From Candidatus Aalborgicola lynettensis (GTDB lineage Bacteria > Pseudomonadota > Gammaproteobacteria > Burkholderiales > Burkholderiaceae_C): a stretch of 64,000 bases of DNA. Position 1 is the stretch's first letter; the number at the start of each line of letters is the position of its first letter. The translations under genes and the position numbers were made by a program. The notes under the pieces were generated by a model. It did not search any database, was not told the DNA's origin, and was given only the letters and a program-made list of their open reading frames with translations. Shown here piece after piece: positions 15,324 through 24,394 of this stretch. Location: NCBI GenBank assembly GCA_016719405.1, contig JADJZE010000001.1, positions 248,001 to 312,000 on the forward strand, written 5' to 3'.

Positions 15324-15812
15324 ATGAAGACTGCGTTACGCACGCCCGTTGAAACCGTCACCCCCGCCAAAGTATTGCGCCGCTTCAGGGTCGTTTTTAA
15401 CGCGGTGCGCACCCATTTTCGGCATATGGAAAAACAAGTGGGCCTGGGCGGTGCACAGGTTTGGGCGCTGAGTCTGATTCAGGCCAAGCCCGGCCTGGGC
15501 ATGGGCGAGGTGGCAAAACACATGGACATTCACCAGTCCACGGCCAGCAATTTGATCAAGGCCTTGCTCCGCAAGGAACTCATCCGCATGGAAAAAGCCC
15601 CGGGTGACCGGCGCAATGTGTGCCTTACCATTTTGCCGGCCGGTGCCAGCTTGCTCCAACAAGTCCCCGGCCCGTTTGAGGGTGTGCTGCCGCAGGCACT
15701 GGGGAGTTTGAGCGCCGATACTTTGCAGCGTCTGGATGCCGATTTGGGGCAACTCATTGGCCTGCTCAACGCCGATGAAGCGGCAGAAGAAACACCCCTG
15801 GCGCAACTGTGA
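15324..15812 (+). CDS. MarR-family transcriptional regulator
   Basis: 162 residues. A winged helix-turn-helix is clear: GGAQVWALSLIQAKPGLGMGEVAKHM, then the recognition helix IHQSTASNLIKALLRKELI and the wing MEKAPGDRRNVCLTILPAG. A 21-residue N-terminal extension precedes the first dimer helix. It sits between the DapB-like gene and the DUF389 gene on the same strand, so local regulation of this block is a reasonable guess. Confidence 0.85.
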   Translation: MKTALRTPVETVTPAKVLRRFRVVFNAVRTHFRHMEKQVGLGGAQVWALSLIQAKPGLGMGEVAKHMDIHQSTASNLIKALLRKELIRMEKAPGDRRNVCLTILPAGASLLQQVPGPFEGVLPQALGSLSADTLQRLDADLGQLIGLLNADEAAEETPLAQL

Positions 15813-15857
15813 CGTTTCGCGCGGTTGCAGCACCCCCCCCACACAAAGGTAATTGTT

Positions 15858-17294
15858 ATGAGTCTGGATATTTGGCGGCAGCGTTTTCATGCCCGTTTTG
15901 ATTTGCAGCCAGACCAGGCTGATGCGTCGGAAATCGACGAAACATTTCGCTGCGGTGCAGAATTTCGCGGCACCACGCTGTGGGTGCTCATTCTTGCCAT
16001 CTTGATTGCGTCCATCGGGCTCAACGTCAATTCCACCGCAGTCATCATCGGCGCCATGCTGATATCGCCTTTGATGGGCCCCATCATGGCCCTCGGGTAT
16101 GGGGCGGGCATTAACGATTCGGCCCTGATGCGCTCATCGATGTTTAACCTGGGGTTGGCTACGCTGTTGAGTTTGCTGGCGTCCACGGCCTATTTTCTGA
16201 TAACACCGCTTTCGCAAGCCCACTCGGAACTGCTGGCGCGCACCACACCGTCTATTTGGGATGTGCTGATTGCCTTTTTTGGCGGATTGGCCGGGGCTAT
16301 TGGGGCGACGCGGCGTATCAAATCGAATCTGATTCCCGGGGTTGCCATTGCGACCGCGTTGATGCCGCCGCTCTGTACGGCGGGCTACGGCCTGGCGGTC
16401 GGCAACTGGCAGTATTTTGGCGGTGCCCTTTACCTGTTTGCCATCAATTGCGTGTTTATTGCGATTGCCACCCTGGTCATGGTGCGCATGATGCAACTGC
16501 CCAGCATCAGGTTGCTGGAAGACCGTTCCCGCATCAAGCGCCGCACGGTGATTGGGGTGGTGGTGGTGATGACGCTGGGGCCCAGTGTGTACCTGGCTAC
16601 CAATCTGGTGCAAAAGGAATGGTTTGATCGCAACAGCGCGCGGTTTGTCACGGAGGTGATTCGGGCCAACCCGAATGTGCTGGTACTGTCGCAGGCCGCG
16701 GACTACCCCAGCCGGCAAATCCAGGTCACGCTGGCGGGTGAACGCGTATCGGATGCGGCGATGGATGCCATGCAACTGCGCTTGGCGGACTATGCACTGG
16801 GCAATGCCAAGCTGGTGCTGGCGCAGTCCGGGCAGGTGATGCCCGACATCAATGCGGTCAAGGCCGATATTTTGCGGGACTTTGTCCAGTCCAACCAGAC
16901 CGAAATCGGGGTCCGTGAGGCACGTATTGCCACGCTGCAAAAGGAATTGGCGGACTTGCGCAAAGCGGCGCAAATGCAACTGCCGCTGCACGACATGTAC
17001 CGCGAAATTGCCGTGCAGTTTCCAGCGGCCTTGCACATTGCCGTGACCTCGGGTTACCGCGCGGCCGACCTTCCTGTCAGCGCAGAATTCCCCGGGGGGG
17101 CGCGCCCACTGCTGCTGGTGCAACTCCAGCTTGCCGAACCTTTGAACGCAGCCGAAAAACAGCGCCTGCGCCTGGGTCTGGCGGTCCGGGCCGGCCTTAA
17201 GAGTGTGGACGATGTTCAGCTGGAGGTGCGTGCGGCAGCGGCCACCAGCAGCAAGGCAAAATCCATCAAGCCATCCAAGAAGGACCAATCATGA
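15858..17294 (+). CDS. DUF389 membrane protein
   Basis: 478 residues from ATG 15858 (AAAGG upstream; an ATG at 15825 is less well placed). About six membrane helices follow residue 35: TTLWVLILAILIASIGLNV, STAVIIGAMLISPLMGPIMA (the DUF389 hallmark), LGLATLLSLLASTAYFLIT and more. A soluble C-terminal half of about 220 residues has a coiled-coil stretch (VREARIATLQKELADLRK). DUF389 proteins have no settled function. The stop overlaps the next start as ATGA, so it is coupled to the Na+/H+ antiporter gene. Confidence 0.85.
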   Translation: MSLDIWRQRFHARFDLQPDQADASEIDETFRCGAEFRGTTLWVLILAILIASIGLNVNSTAVIIGAMLISPLMGPIMALGYGAGINDSALMRSSMFNLGLATLLSLLASTAYFLITPLSQAHSELLARTTPSIWDVLIAFFGGLAGAIGATRRIKSNLIPGVAIATALMPPLCTAGYGLAVGNWQYFGGALYLFAINCVFIAIATLVMVRMMQLPSIRLLEDRSRIKRRTVIGVVVVMTLGPSVYLATNLVQKEWFDRNSARFVTEVIRANPNVLVLSQAADYPSRQIQVTLAGERVSDAAMDAMQLRLADYALGNAKLVLAQSGQVMPDINAVKADILRDFVQSNQTEIGVREARIATLQKELADLRKAAQMQLPLHDMYREIAVQFPAALHIAVTSGYRAADLPVSAEFPGGARPLLLVQLQLAEPLNAAEKQRLRLGLAVRAGLKSVDDVQLEVRAAAATSSKAKSIKPSKKDQS

Positions 17295-18544
17295 CCACCA
17301 TGCAATGGGTAGGCGCGGGGCTGTTTGCAGTTGCCCTGATCCACACCTTTTCGACCAAATTCTTTGAATCCCTGGCCCACCAAAGGCCCAACCATGCCGG
17401 TCTGTGGCACATGTTGGGGGAGGTGGAGGTGGTCTTCGGGTTTTGGGCCATGGTGCTGATGTTTGCCATGGTCGGCATTCAGGGCACGGCTGCCGCCACG
17501 CACTACCTGGATACGCGCAACTTCACCGAGCCGATGTTTGTGTTTGCCATTGTGGTGGTGGCGGGCAGCCGGGCCATATTGCACCTGGCGCAAAAAAGTG
17601 TGAATGTGATCGCCGGCTTTGTCCCGTTCAGCGGGGGCATGGCGTTTTATTTTGTGGCACTCTCGTTTTTGCCGCTGCTGGGCTCCTTCATCACCGAGCC
17701 GGCTGCCATGACGCTGGCCGCCATGATGTTGCGCGACCGCATATTTGGTGTGGGTGTGTCGACCAAGCTGAAATACGCCACCTTGGGCGTTTTGTTTGTC
17801 AATGTGTCGATTGGCGGCACGCTGACCTCGTTTGCCGCGCCGCCGGTGCTGATGGTGGCCGCCAAGTGGAACTGGGATAGCTGGTACATGCTGGCCCACT
17901 TTGGCTGGAAATCGGCCGTCGCCGTGTTTGTCAACGCGCTGGTCACTACGCTGGTTTTTAAACGCGAATTGGGCCACTTGCCCAAAACCGCAAGGGCGGA
18001 CAACGCCAAAATGCCGGTGTGGGTGCTGCTGGTGCACCTGGTTTTTCTGGCCGGTGTGGTGGCCTTTGCGCACCATCCGGCAGCGTTTATGGGGCTCTTT
18101 TTGTTCTTCATCGGTTTTTCGCATGCCTATCCGCAGTTCCAGGACGAGCGGCTGTTGTTGCGCGAGGGTCTGCTGGTGGCGTTCTTTCTGGCCGGTCTGG
18201 TGGTGCTGGGCGGGCAGCAGCAATGGTGGCTGGAGCCCCTGTTGCGCGGCATGGACGCCACCACCGTGTTTTTTGGCGCCACCGCACTCACGGCTGTGAC
18301 CGACAATGCGGCGTTGACCTACCTGGGCTCGTTGGTAGAGGGGCTCAGTGACGAATTCAAACACGCGCTGGTTGCGGGAGCCGTCACCGGCGGGGGGCTG
18401 ACGGTGATTGCCAACGCCCCCAATCCGGCGGGTTTCGCCATATTGCGTGGCAATTTTGAAGACGAGGCCATTCACCCCCTGGGCTTGCTGGTGGCGGCAA
18501 TGGCGCCCACGCTGACGGCTGTTTTGGCGTTCCGCCTGTTGTAA
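17291..18544 (+). CDS. Putative Na+/H+ antiporter (PF07399-type)
   Basis: 417 residues, roughly ten to twelve membrane helices. FFESLAHQRPNHAGLWHMLGEVEVVFGFWA, SFITEPAAMTLAAMMLRD, VSIGGTLTSFAAPPVLMV and ALTAVTDNAALTYLG fit the putative Na+/H+ antiporter family related to NhaD-type carriers (T-D-N and E-P-A motifs). It starts four bases inside the DUF389 gene. Together with the following exchanger gene it suggests a cation-homeostasis operon. Confidence 0.8.
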   Translation: MTTMQWVGAGLFAVALIHTFSTKFFESLAHQRPNHAGLWHMLGEVEVVFGFWAMVLMFAMVGIQGTAAATHYLDTRNFTEPMFVFAIVVVAGSRAILHLAQKSVNVIAGFVPFSGGMAFYFVALSFLPLLGSFITEPAAMTLAAMMLRDRIFGVGVSTKLKYATLGVLFVNVSIGGTLTSFAAPPVLMVAAKWNWDSWYMLAHFGWKSAVAVFVNALVTTLVFKRELGHLPKTARADNAKMPVWVLLVHLVFLAGVVAFAHHPAAFMGLFLFFIGFSHAYPQFQDERLLLREGLLVAFFLAGLVVLGGQQQWWLEPLLRGMDATTVFFGATALTAVTDNAALTYLGSLVEGLSDEFKHALVAGAVTGGGLTVIANAPNPAGFAILRGNFEDEAIHPLGLLVAAMAPTLTAVLAFRLL

Positions 18545-18570
18545 CGCTGCCTTGGCCCACTTTCACCCCC

Positions 18571-19605
18571 ATGTCTGCGGTGACACTGATTTGGCTTCAG
18601 TTCGGCGCCTGCGCGGCGTTGATTGGCACGGCGGGCTATTCACTGTCGCGCAACGGCGATGCCATTGCCCGGCGCACGGGGTTGTCCGGTAGCTGGATCG
18701 GGCTGGCCCTGCTGGCTACGGTGACCTCGCTGCCGGAACTGGCCACCGGCATCACCAGTGTTACGCTGGCCCATGCGCCCAACCTCGCAGTGGGTGATGC
18801 CATGGGGAGTTGCGTGGTGAACCTGGCGTTTCTGGTGCTGATTGATTTGTTCTTTCGTCCACAACCGGTCTGGCACCGGGCCAGCCTGGGCCATGCCCTT
18901 GCAGGGGCATTCGGGGTGGTGATGCTGGGTTTTACGCTGGTGAGTCTGCTGTTGAGCCAGGTCAAGCCGTCCTCCACCACGGCGCTGGTGGCCACTACCA
19001 CGCCACTGGGTTTCAGTCTGGCTACCCCCCTCTTGCTGGCGCTGTACCTGGTGGCCATGCGCACCGTGTTTGCCTACGAGCGTGACCACGCCAGCGCCGA
19101 CACGCCGGATAATGGTGCCGCTGTGCCCGAACTGCGCAGCGCCGTGACCCGCTTTGCTTTGGCGGCCTGCGTGGTGGCCGCTGCCGGCGTGTGGCTGCCA
19201 TTTGTGGCCACCAATCTGGCTGGCGCCATGGGCTGGAACAAGTCATTCGTGGGTAGCCTGTTCGTGGCCATGGCGACCTCTCTACCCGAACTGGCGGTCA
19301 CCTTGTCGGCCTTGCGCATGGGGGCGCTGGACATGGCCATAGGCAACTTGCTGGGCAGCAACCTGTTTAACGTGGCCATCATTGCCGTAGACGACCTCTT
19401 CTACCACCCCGGCGTATTGCTGGCCGATGTGTCGCCGGTACACGCGGTCACCATCAGTTCAGCCATCACCATGACCGGGCTGGCCATGGTGGGCTTGTTC
19501 TTCAAACCACGCGGGCGCGTTCTGCGTGCCGTCAGCTGGGTTAGCCTGGGCTTGCTGGCCACCTATTTGCTCAACACCTACACGCTCTATTTGTATGGTG
19601 AATGA
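18571..19605 (+). CDS. Na+/Ca2+-type cation exchanger (CaCA superfamily)
   Basis: 344 residues with the two inverted alpha-repeats of the family: VTSLPELATGITSVTLAHAP with NLAVGDAMGSCVVNLAF, and ATSLPELAVTLSALRMGALD with MAIGNLLGSNLFNVAI. Both carry the ion-coordinating Ser-Leu-Pro-Glu and Gly-Ser/Asn residues. About ten membrane helices lie on either side of a short loop near residue 170. It is 26 bases after the Na+/H+ antiporter gene and probably the last gene of the block. Confidence 0.9.
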   Translation: MSAVTLIWLQFGACAALIGTAGYSLSRNGDAIARRTGLSGSWIGLALLATVTSLPELATGITSVTLAHAPNLAVGDAMGSCVVNLAFLVLIDLFFRPQPVWHRASLGHALAGAFGVVMLGFTLVSLLLSQVKPSSTTALVATTTPLGFSLATPLLLALYLVAMRTVFAYERDHASADTPDNGAAVPELRSAVTRFALAACVVAAAGVWLPFVATNLAGAMGWNKSFVGSLFVAMATSLPELAVTLSALRMGALDMAIGNLLGSNLFNVAIIAVDDLFYHPGVLLADVSPVHAVTISSAITMTGLAMVGLFFKPRGRVLRAVSWVSLGLLATYLLNTYTLYLYGE

Positions 19606-19627
19606 CACACCACGGGGGCGTTGGTTT

Positions 19628-19695
19628 CTGGCTATTTGCTATTAAAGTCATAGCTGCTTGAGCACGTCCAGCAAGCGCAAATGGCGTTTTTCTTA
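19628..19695. repeat. Mini-repeat copy downstream of the CaCA exchanger gene
   Basis: GGCTATTTGCTATTAAAGTC, ATAGCTGCTTGAGCACGTCC, AGCAAGCGCAAATGGCG: the same layout as the copies at 3269 and 40334, with the stem CTGCTTG/CAAGCG slightly decayed. It lies in the convergent gap between the exchanger gene and narK. Confidence 0.65.
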
Positions 19696-19743
19696 TATGT
19701 TCTAAAACGTCAGGCGCTGCGCGCCCGGCCCCCTTTGTAGCTT

Positions 19744-19863
19744 CGGCACGCTGCGCTTAACTTTGCCAAAGCAAAGTTAGCCTGCGCTGAAAGGGCGGTA
19801 CGAACGCTTCGCGTTCTATCGCGCTGCGCGAGAATCACGCACTGCGTGCGCGACCGCCCTTTT
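19744..19863. repeat. Cluster of palindromes able to fold as a cloverleaf at the narK 3' end
   Basis: AAGGGCGGT (19791-19799) pairs with ACCGCCCTT (19853-19861). Inside lie three hairpins: GAACGC-TTC-GCGTTC (19802-19816), CGCG-CTG-CGCG (19820-19830) and CACGC-ACT-GCGTG (19836-19848). Just outside is TAACTTTGC-CAAA-GCAAAGTTA (19758-19779). The right arm encodes the last residues of NarK. Confidence 0.65.
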
Positions 19864-21049
19864 CAGCCCAGGTGCGGGTCCAGCGGATCTGCATGGAGCG
19901 CATCATGGTGAGTGCCCCCAGCGCCAGCAGCGCAAACAGCACAAAGCCCCACAGGTAGGTGCCGGCATACTGTTTGGACAGGCCCATCACATTGGGCACC
20001 AGGCCACCGCCCAGGGCGCCGATTTCGCCAATCATGGAGCCGGCCACCGCCGTGCTCATGGGCCAGCGCAGTGGCACCAGTTGAAACAGCGCGCCGTTGC
20101 CCGCGCCCAGGGCGGCAAAACACACCAGCAGCAAGAGTGTGGTGGCGACCAGCGAGTCGCCGGCAAGGCCGCACAGCACCAGCGTGACGGAAATGATCCC
20201 CAGCACCGCGGTCAGGGTGTTGATGCCGCCCCAATGGTCGGAAATCCAGCCGCCAAAAATGCGCGTGGCCGCACCCATGAAGGCCGCCAGCATGGTCAGT
20301 TGCCCGGCCTGCACCTTGCTGACGCCAAACTGGTCGTAGTAGTAGCTGGGCAAAAAGGTGATGAGGCCGATAAATCCACCAAAGGTGACGGCGTAGATGA
20401 TGGAGAAGGCCCAGCCGTCTTTCTCGAACAGGCAGGCAATGTGGTCTTTGAATTTGGCGTGGTTGTCCACGTCGTCGGGCTCCTGGGCAAACACAATCAT
20501 CACCAGCACCGGCACGATCAGGCCCAGCGCGGCAATGCCGTACACGGTTTTCCAGCCATAGGCCATGGCCAGCTGGGGTGCCAACAGCGCGGAGATGGAT
20601 GTGCCGACATTGCCCGCACCGACCAAGCCCATGGCCAGACCCTTGTAGCGCGCCGGAAACGAGCCGGAGCCCAGTGACAGCGCCACGCCAAAGCTGGCAC
20701 CGGCAATGCCCAGCAGCACGCCCATGGCCAGCAAATCGTTGAAGGATTCGACGAAGAAGTAGCCAAACCCCAGCGCAATGGCGATGCCGCCCATTTCGAC
20801 CAGGGTGGCGTTTTTGCGGCCAATGTACTGGGCGATGACCCCCAGCGGAAAACGCATGATGGCGCCGGCAAAAATGGGCACCGACAGCATGAAGCCCACC
20901 TGGGCCGGGCTCAATTGCAGCGATTCTTTGATAAACGGCGCCATGGCCCCGTTGGTTACCCACACGCCGCAGCAGTAGGTGAAGTACAGAAATGCGGCAA
21001 ACAGCGTGGGTGCGTGGCCTGCTTTGAGAAAGGTGCGGAATGCAGCCAT
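19835..21049 (-). CDS. narK: Nitrate/nitrite transporter, MFS family (NNP subgroup)
   Basis: 404 residues from ATG 21049, which precedes AAFRTFLKAGHAPTLFAAFL, the usual N-terminus; a longer frame to 21184 looks non-coding at its start. About twelve membrane helices. Signatures of the nitrate/nitrite porter family are GLVGAGNVGTSISALLAPQL and GEIGALGGGLVPNVMG, with the substrate arginine region near MRFPLGVIAQYIGRK. It lies 166 bases after nrtD on the same strand, so the locus has both an ABC-type and an MFS-type nitrate uptake system. Confidence 0.9.
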   Translation of the reverse strand: MAAFRTFLKAGHAPTLFAAFLYFTYCCGVWVTNGAMAPFIKESLQLSPAQVGFMLSVPIFAGAIMRFPLGVIAQYIGRKNATLVEMGGIAIALGFGYFFVESFNDLLAMGVLLGIAGASFGVALSLGSGSFPARYKGLAMGLVGAGNVGTSISALLAPQLAMAYGWKTVYGIAALGLIVPVLVMIVFAQEPDDVDNHAKFKDHIACLFEKDGWAFSIIYAVTFGGFIGLITFLPSYYYDQFGVSKVQAGQLTMLAAFMGAATRIFGGWISDHWGGINTLTAVLGIISVTLVLCGLAGDSLVATTLLLLVCFAALGAGNGALFQLVPLRWPMSTAVAGSMIGEIGALGGGLVPNVMGLSKQYAGTYLWGFVLFALLALGALTMMRSMQIRWTRTWAEKGGRARSA

Positions 21050-21215
21050 GGAGGGAGCCCTTATGGTGAGAATGTCAATGCACCACTGCAGAGCGAAAAG
21101 CATGCCAACCCAGGGCGCAATTATTTGGCGGCCGCTGCGTCTCTTCGCGCGGCTGGTGCATCCCAAATTGGTGCAGTGCACCAAGAGGGCACGGCACCAC
21201 CGGGTGGGGGCGGTG

Positions 21216-22037
21216 TTAAGCGGCTTTCTCCACGTGCGCCTGGCGGGTGTACAAGAAGTCGATGACGGCTTTGCGGTAGGCCAGGTACTGCGGGCTGTCG
21301 GCCAGCGCCACGCGGTTGCGGGGGCGGGGCAGGTCCACGCTCAGCACCTCACCAATGGTGGCGGCGGGGCCGTTGGTCATCATGACGATCTTGTCGCTCA
21401 GCAGCACGGCCTCGTCCACATCGTGCGTCACCATGACCACCGTGCTGTGTGTGCGGGCCACGATTTCCAGCAGTTCGTCCTGCAGCTTGGCACGCGTCAG
21501 GGCGTCCAGTGCACCAAAAGGTTCGTCCATCAGGAGTACCTTGGGCTCCATGGCCAGCGCCCGGGCAATGCCCACGCGCTGCTTCATGCCGCCGCTGATC
21601 TCGCCCGGGCGTTTTTGGGCGGCAGGGGTGAGGCCCACCAGGGCCAGTGCGGCGTGGGTGCGCTCCATGAGCTGGGCTTTGCTCTCGGATGGTGCACCGG
21701 CGTTTTTGGAGCCGGGGCCAAAGACACGCTCCACGCCCAGGTACACGTTTTCAAAGCAGGTCAGCCAGGGCAGCAGCGAGTGGTTCTGGAACACCACCGC
21801 GCGCTCGGGGCCGGGGCCGGCAATCTCGCGGTTGGCGCACAGCAGGGTGCCTTCGGTGGGGGTGGTCAGTCCGGCAATCAGGTTCAGCAGCGTGGATTTG
21901 CCGCAGCCCGAGTGGCCGATCAGCGCCACAAACTCACCCTTGGCAACCGTCAGGTTGATATTGCGCAGCGCCGGGAACAGGCCCTTCTTGGTTTTGAAGG
22001 TTTGCGCCACGTTGTGGATTTCAATGAATTTTTGCAT
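21216..22037 (-). CDS. nrtD: Nitrate ABC transporter ATP-binding protein
   Basis: 273 residues, ATG 22037 after AGGAAA. Walker A GHSGCGKST (about residue 40), Q-loop VVFQNHSLLPWL, signature ISGGMKQRVGIARAL, Walker B VLLMDEPFGALDALT and the H-loop MVTHDVDEAVLL. The closest relatives are the NrtD/SsuB-type subunits of nitrate, bicarbonate and sulfonate importers. It pairs with NrtA and NrtB upstream and provides the energy for nitrate import. Confidence 0.9.
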   Translation of the reverse strand: MQKFIEIHNVAQTFKTKKGLFPALRNINLTVAKGEFVALIGHSGCGKSTLLNLIAGLTTPTEGTLLCANREIAGPGPERAVVFQNHSLLPWLTCFENVYLGVERVFGPGSKNAGAPSESKAQLMERTHAALALVGLTPAAQKRPGEISGGMKQRVGIARALAMEPKVLLMDEPFGALDALTRAKLQDELLEIVARTHSTVVMVTHDVDEAVLLSDKIVMMTNGPAATIGEVLSVDLPRPRNRVALADSPQYLAYRKAVIDFLYTRQAHVEKAA

Positions 22038-22089
22038 GATGTTTCCTAATCAGTTGAAGACAGAGCGAAAGATCTGTCCCGCAAAGTCC

Positions 22090-23034
22090 CTAGTTCTTCA
22101 CTTCTTCAAATGTGAACGCTGTTGCAATTTTGATCAGCGCATATTCCAGAATCAGACCCACGATGCCAATCACGAAGATGGCGATGATGATGTTCTTGAC
22201 GTTCAGGTTGTTCCACTCGTCCCAGACCCAGAAGCCAATGCCCACACCACCGGTCAGCATCTCGGCAGCCACAATCACCAGCCAGGCGGTGCCTACGGCC
22301 AGGCGCACACCGGTCAGCATGTAGGGCAGCACGGCGGGGAACAGGATCTTGGTAACGATCTTCCACTCGCTCAGATTCAGCACGCGGGCCACGTTCATGT
22401 AGTCCTGTGGCACCCGTTGCACACCCACTGCGGTGTTGATGACCATGGGCCAGATCGAGCAGATGAAAATGGTCCAGATGGCAGCCGGGTTGGCACCCTT
22501 GAATACCAGCAGACCAATGGGCAGCCAGGCCAGGGGGGACACCGGGCGCAGCAAGCTGATCAGCGGGTTGAACATGCGGCCCAGAAACTCAAAGCGGCCA
22601 ATCGCAAAACCGGCGGGTATACCCACCGCCGCCGCCAGGCCAAAGCCCACGGCCACACGTTCCAGCGACATCAGCACGTTCCAGCCCACGCCCTGGTCGT
22701 TGGGGCCTTTGCGGTAGAACGGGTCGCTGAACAGTTCCAACGCCTGTTGCCAGGTTTCCCACGGGCTGGGAATGCTGTTCTTGGTGCCGACGCTGACCAG
22801 CGCCCAGATGCCGATCAGCAGGCACAGGCCCATGATGGGTGGCAGCACCGCCAGCACCAGGCCCCGCCAGTCGATCGGTGTCCGTGCAGGCGTCTGCGGG
22901 GCGGCGGAACCGGTCGAGGTTTGAGAGGCTTTTAGGCCGTTTGCGCTTGCTGGGTGTGCGGAAGGTGCTTCTTTTTTCATAGCAATGCTCTCGGTGGCGG
23001 CTGCCAGGGGGGAGTGGAATACTGCGCTTACCAT
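22090..23034 (-). CDS. nrtB: Nitrate ABC transporter permease
   Basis: 314 residues, ATG 23034 with AGGAG six bases upstream, nine bases after the nrtA stop. A soluble, Ala/Pro/Ser-rich N-terminal segment of about 55 residues precedes the first helix (LVLAVLPPIMGLCLLIGIWA). The permease core shows PVSPLAWLPIGLLVFKGANP and the EAA-like loop NVARVLNLSEWKIVTKILFPAVLPYMLTG. ntrB/nrtB family, BPD_transp_1 fold. Confidence 0.9.
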   Translation of the reverse strand: MVSAVFHSPLAAATESIAMKKEAPSAHPASANGLKASQTSTGSAAPQTPARTPIDWRGLVLAVLPPIMGLCLLIGIWALVSVGTKNSIPSPWETWQQALELFSDPFYRKGPNDQGVGWNVLMSLERVAVGFGLAAAVGIPAGFAIGRFEFLGRMFNPLISLLRPVSPLAWLPIGLLVFKGANPAAIWTIFICSIWPMVINTAVGVQRVPQDYMNVARVLNLSEWKIVTKILFPAVLPYMLTGVRLAVGTAWLVIVAAEMLTGGVGIGFWVWDEWNNLNVKNIIIAIFVIGIVGLILEYALIKIATAFTFEEVKN

Positions 23035-23043
23035 GGTGATCTC

Positions 23044-24288
23044 CTAGGCTTTGATTTTGAAACCGTCGGCGTATTTCTTGGGGTCCTTGCCGTCCCAGAC
23101 CACGCCGTCCATCAGTTTGGATGTGCGCATCACATCCTTGGGTATGGAAATGTTCAGCGCACCTGCGGCTTGTTTGTACAGATCAATCTGGTTGACCTGC
23201 TTGGCCACGGCCAGGTAGTCGGGGTGGTCTTTCATCAAGCCCCAGCGCTTGTGCTGGGTCAGGAACCACATGCCGTCCGACAGGTACGGGAAGTTGACCT
23301 TGCCGTCGTTGAAGAACTTCATGTGGTTGGGGTCATCCCAGGTCTTGCCCATGCCGTTCTGGTAGCGGCCCAGAATGCGCTGGTTGATGGCATCCACACC
23401 GGTGTTGATGTAGCTCTTCTCGGCGACTGTTTCCGCCATCTTGAGTTTGTTGGACAGGCTGGCGTCGATCCAGCGGCTGGCTTCCAGAACGGCCATCATG
23501 ACGGCACGGGTGGTGTTGGGGTACTTCTTGACAAAATCGGCGGTCGTGCCCAGTACCTTTTCCGGGTGGTCTTTCCAGATGTCCTGTGTGGTGTTGGCCG
23601 TGACGCCAATGCCGTCCATGATGGCGCGGTGGTTCCAGGGTTCTCCCACGCAGAAGCCATCCATATTGCCCACCCGCATATTGGCCACCATTTGGGGTGG
23701 TGGCACGGTGATCAGCTTGGCGCCTTGCAGGGGATTGATGCCGGCGGCGGCGAGCCAGTAGTGCATCCACATGGCGTGGGTGCCGGTGGGGAAGGTGCCT
23801 GCAAAGGTGTATTCCCGCTTATTGGCAGCCATGTATTTGGCCAGCGAGGGGCCATCGACTGCGCCCTTGTCGGCCAGCGCTTTCGACAATGTGATGGCCT
23901 GGCCGTTGTTGTTCAGGCTCATCAGCACGGCCATGTCCTTCTTGGGGCCTGCCGTGCCAAGGTGCACGCCGTAGACCAGGCCGTAGAGCACGTGGGCAAA
24001 GTCCAACTCGCCGTTGACCAGTTTGTCGCGTACACCGGCCCAGCTGGCCTCCTTGCTGGGGATGATCTTGACGCCGTATTTTTTGTCAAATCCCAGCACC
24101 GAAGCCATGACCACGCTGGCACAGTCGGTCAAGGGAATGAAGCCGATCTTGACTTCGGCTTTTTCCGGTGCGTCGGAACCTGCGGCATACACGGCGGCGC
24201 GCAGGGCCGGGGTGATGCCCAGGGCGCCGACAGCCGCGGATTGCAGTACCGCACGGCGGTTGAGTGGGAATTTCAGAAGATCAGTCAT
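23044..24288 (-). CDS. nrtA: Nitrate ABC transporter substrate-binding protein
   Basis: 414 residues from ATG 24288, which has AGGAG at good spacing. The N-terminus has a twin-arginine-like export signal (NRRAVLQSAAVGALGITPAL), then KIGFIPLTDCASVVMASVLGF, YLAAAG-type ligand region HAMWMHYWLAAAGINP, and MRVGNMDGFCVGEPWNHRAI. These features match NrtA/NasF/CmpA nitrate- or bicarbonate-binding proteins; the nitrate setting decides between them. First structural gene after the regulated leader at 24289-24450. Confidence 0.92.
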   Translation of the reverse strand: MTDLLKFPLNRRAVLQSAAVGALGITPALRAAVYAAGSDAPEKAEVKIGFIPLTDCASVVMASVLGFDKKYGVKIIPSKEASWAGVRDKLVNGELDFAHVLYGLVYGVHLGTAGPKKDMAVLMSLNNNGQAITLSKALADKGAVDGPSLAKYMAANKREYTFAGTFPTGTHAMWMHYWLAAAGINPLQGAKLITVPPPQMVANMRVGNMDGFCVGEPWNHRAIMDGIGVTANTTQDIWKDHPEKVLGTTADFVKKYPNTTRAVMMAVLEASRWIDASLSNKLKMAETVAEKSYINTGVDAINQRILGRYQNGMGKTWDDPNHMKFFNDGKVNFPYLSDGMWFLTQHKRWGLMKDHPDYLAVAKQVNQIDLYKQAAGALNISIPKDVMRTSKLMDGVVWDGKDPKKYADGFKIKA

Positions 24289-24311
24289 GGCAAAGCTCCT
24301 ATGTGAACTAC

Positions 24312-24379
24312 AAAAACAAAAAAGGCGTCCACACAGGGTTCGCCGCGCAATGCGCAAGTGAACCCGTGGGGACGCCTTT
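24312..24379 (-). terminator. Leader terminator upstream of nrtA (NasT-controlled)
   Basis: On the minus strand AAAGGCGTCC pairs with GGACGCCTTT, with further pairing inward (CAC/GTG, GGTTC/GAACC), followed by TTTTTTGTTTTTG. A long intrinsic terminator ends about 20 bases before the nrtA start. A terminator placed before the first gene of its own operon implies regulated antitermination. Confidence 0.9.
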
Positions 24380-24394
24380 GTCCTTTTGCATGCA

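Noticed and set aside
19791..19861. Cloverleaf at the narK end as a tRNA gene
   Set aside because: There is no acceptor-stem CCA context, no T-loop GTTCRA, no D-loop GG and stems are irregular in length; it also overlaps the NarK coding end.
21050..21184. N-terminal extension of narK to 21184
   Set aside because: The extra 45 residues have no membrane-transport pattern, and the ATG at 21049 opens the usual N-terminus.
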